Below the pieces are notes generated by a model that did not search any database, was not told the DNA's origin, and saw only the letters and a list, made by a program, of their open reading frames with translations. Shown here piece by piece: positions 27,958 to 29,077 of a DNA stretch of 29,077 nt. How positions within the stretch are numbered: the first letter of the stretch is position 1; every line of letters begins with the position of its first letter. Source of the stretch: a virus; the IMG/VR virus record IMGVR_UViG_3300021952_000031, positions 1-29,077 of that record; one strand, written 5' to 3'. The translations under genes were made by a program, and so were the position numbers.

Positions 27958-28754
27958 TGGCAAATCAAATATTTATGGATTGGCTGAGCTCACCTGAGTT
28001 CCGCCTTTCCTTCTCAACGGCAAAAAATTTATTAGAGTCTCCTGCTAAATTCCAATGGGAGATAACAAACAAACTTATGTACGAACCTGATGAGCCTACT
28101 GAGGCAATGAGATTAGGTACACTTATTCATACATTGGTATTAGAGCCACATGAGTTCGGTAGTAAGTTTGTTATATCCCCTGAGTTCGGTAGAACTAAAG
28201 CAGAACTTGAAGCTAAAGCTGAGTTCTTCAAAGCTAACGAAGGTAAGATAGTAGTTAAAGACAAAGAGGTAGACAAAGCAGAGCGTTGCATTAAATATAT
28301 CCCTGATAATGTTATGGACATCATCAATGCTGGCAAGACTGAGTTTGTAATTAACCAACCCATATCTACGTTACCTTTCAAAGGTATTATAGATTGCTAT
28401 ACTGATAGGGTTATAGAAGTTAAGACTACAAGCGAGTCATCTGCTGATAAGTTAATTGCTTCTTTCTTTAACCTTAAGTATCCTATGCAAGCTGCTATCT
28501 ATGGAGTACTTGCTAAGAAAGAGTTTGGGTTAGATTACTATCCTAATACTACTTACTTGATTATCCAAACAGTAGCTCCTTACAGAGCTTACTTTATAGA
28601 AGCTGATAAGGACTATCACTTGTATGGTCAGAAGTTATTAGATAATGCATTAGCTATCTTTAACTACGCAAAAAAAGAAGGCTTATGGGATAAAGGTTGG
28701 GATATCCAATCAATCGGATTACCACCATGGGCATCAAAACAAATTGAAGAATAA
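27957..28754 (+). CDS. RecE/DUF3799-type PD-(D/E)XK exonuclease
   Basis: 265 residues. This nuclease digests double-stranded DNA ends to make single-stranded tails for the annealing protein. Residues 19-60 (FSTAKNLLESPAKFQWEITN, EAMRLGTLIHTLVLEPHEF) include His58 of the GT-xH motif. The PD-(D/E)XK centre follows: D146 in FKGIIDCYTDR and E154-x-K156 in VIEVKTT. The aligned C-terminal segment KYPMQAAIYGVLAKKEFG and LIIQTVAPYRAYF carries the Q-x-x-x-Y motif that closes the fold. Residues are intact and the length matches the phage family. It overlaps erf by one base. Confidence 0.85.
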   Translation: MANQIFMDWLSSPEFRLSFSTAKNLLESPAKFQWEITNKLMYEPDEPTEAMRLGTLIHTLVLEPHEFGSKFVISPEFGRTKAELEAKAEFFKANEGKIVVKDKEVDKAERCIKYIPDNVMDIINAGKTEFVINQPISTLPFKGIIDCYTDRVIEVKTTSESSADKLIASFFNLKYPMQAAIYGVLAKKEFGLDYYPNTTYLIIQTVAPYRAYFIEADKDYHLYGQKLLDNALAIFNYAKKEGLWDKGWDIQSIGLPPWASKQIEE

Positions 28755-28872
28755 CAGCCCTAAGTACATGGGAACTCGAAGCACAGCCGTGGCATACCAT
28801 AAGAACTGCCCGCTCCTAATCGTTGGTAGGCTTTGTTGGCAACTCAAAGGTGTATAGATAAAAGTTGCAAAT
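28755..28872. other. Unassigned stretch before the tRNA-like RNA
   Basis: 118 nt after the nuclease stop with no open frame of note. CTTTG/CAAAG pairs over a 9-nt loop within GGTAGGCTTTGTTGGCAAC, and short GC-rich stretches give it a base composition unlike the coding DNA around it. It may belong to an RNA operon together with the tRNA-like gene. Nothing else seen. Confidence 0.6.
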
Positions 28873-28995
28873 AGTCAGGTGGCGGAATTGGTAGACGCAG
28901 CTGTGATGATTTTGCTGGAAGGTGAATCTCCTTTAACTATAAGCAGGGTAAATCAGTTCTCAATTATCATACAGGTTCAAATCCTGTCCTGACTA
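28873..28995 (+). tRNA. tRNA-Leu-like RNA with abnormal anticodon region
   Basis: The two ends are perfect: acceptor stem AGTCAGG (28873-28879) pairs with CCTGACT (28988-28994), discriminator A at 28995, and T-arm ACAGG-TTCAAAT-CCTGT (28971-28987). The D-arm, TGGCGGAATTGGTAGACGC (28880-28898), is a typical class II (leucine) D-arm. Between 28899 and 28970, where about 40-45 nt would hold an anticodon arm and a variable arm, there are 72 nt with no standard 5-bp/7-nt anticodon hairpin. Visible helices are ATGAT (28906-28910)/ATCAT (28966-28970), which can extend as CTGT/ACAG by competing with the T-stem, and AAGG/CCTT (28919-28933). No CCA is encoded. It may be a tRNA with a small insert, or a tRNA-like structure without decoding. 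Confidence 0.6.
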
Positions 28996-29077
28996 CAAAG
29001 TGGTATATAGACGAAAATGAAATTCCTGCTGTGATGTTAACTTAATCAGCACATTCAGAAGTAGAAATGAACAACCG
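28996..29077. other. Right-edge non-coding sequence
   Basis: 82 nt to the end of the window with no gene. It repeats the 9-mer GCTGTGATG (29028-29036) that also occurs within the tRNA-like RNA (28900-28908), and TGCTG can pair with CAGCA across TGATGTTAACTTAAT. An ATG near the edge (29068) may begin another gene. Confidence 0.5.

Noticed and set aside
28873-28995. tmRNA gene
   Set aside because: The D-arm is a full class II tRNA D-arm, there is no encoded tag reading frame with stop, and the length is far below that of tmRNA.
28873-28995. Group I intron in the tRNA
   Set aside because: The extra sequence is only a few tens of nucleotides, far too short for a self-splicing group I intron.

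Overview
This window is a low-GC (roughly one third G+C by eye) segment of a tailed bacteriophage or prophage, most likely infecting a Bacteroidota (Flavobacteria-like) host. Supporting signs are a large terminase and portal, tail-fibre proteins with the GIG-T-P / LHV-type repeats common in Bacteroidota phages, A-rich translation leaders (…aaaacaaaacaATG, …ccctATG) in place of clear Shine-Dalgarno sites, and several copies of the Bacteroidota promoter form TTTG-N19-21-TAnnTTTG. Neither genome end is visible: the portal gene runs off the left edge and an RNA-rich stretch runs off the right.

The layout is divergent. The left arm (1-12.46 kb, minus strand) is the late, virion and lysis arm. Read in transcription order it holds a RepL-like winged-helix protein, a spike-base/decoration paralogue, a large tail-fibre-like protein, a second decoration paralogue, a repeat-type tail fibre and a small tail-region protein. 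A lysis cassette follows (holin-like, then three membrane or secreted spanin-like proteins), then small basic proteins, an HExxH metallopeptidase-like protein, a GroES-like protein, a possible small terminase, the large terminase and the portal.

The right arm (13.1-29 kb, plus strand) is the early/middle arm. It starts with a run of small unknown proteins, including tiny membrane proteins and a putative lipoprotein, that show signs of paralogous expansion. Next come a phage protein with an acidic repeat tail, an M20-type metallopeptidase with a C-terminal zinc ribbon, and a DnaA-domain-IV-like protein. After these are an HTH_36-type DNA-binding protein, a GNAT-like protein, a sigma-70-like factor, and a recombination pair (ERF single-strand annealing protein plus RecE/DUF3799-type PD-(D/E)XK nuclease). 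A tRNA-Leu-like RNA with an abnormal anticodon region ends the window.

Between the arms (about 12.6-14.5 kb) is the most unusual part. It is a ~1.9 kb locus packed with perfect short inverted repeats of 6-10 bp arms and mostly 2-5 nt loops. They lie both in the non-coding DNA and inside the single gene there, and the arm sequences differ from one hairpin to the next. It could be a replication origin, a set of structured RNAs, or a hotspot of template-switch mutation; the sequence alone does not decide.

A plausible regulatory scheme is inference only. Host-type TAnnTTTG promoters (23.08, 26.20, 27.49, possibly 18.83 kb on plus; 12.47 and 4.86 kb on minus) would drive expression. The phage sigma-like factor might recognise a second recurring intergenic element, GAGCGTATTATAA, found upstream of starts on both strands.
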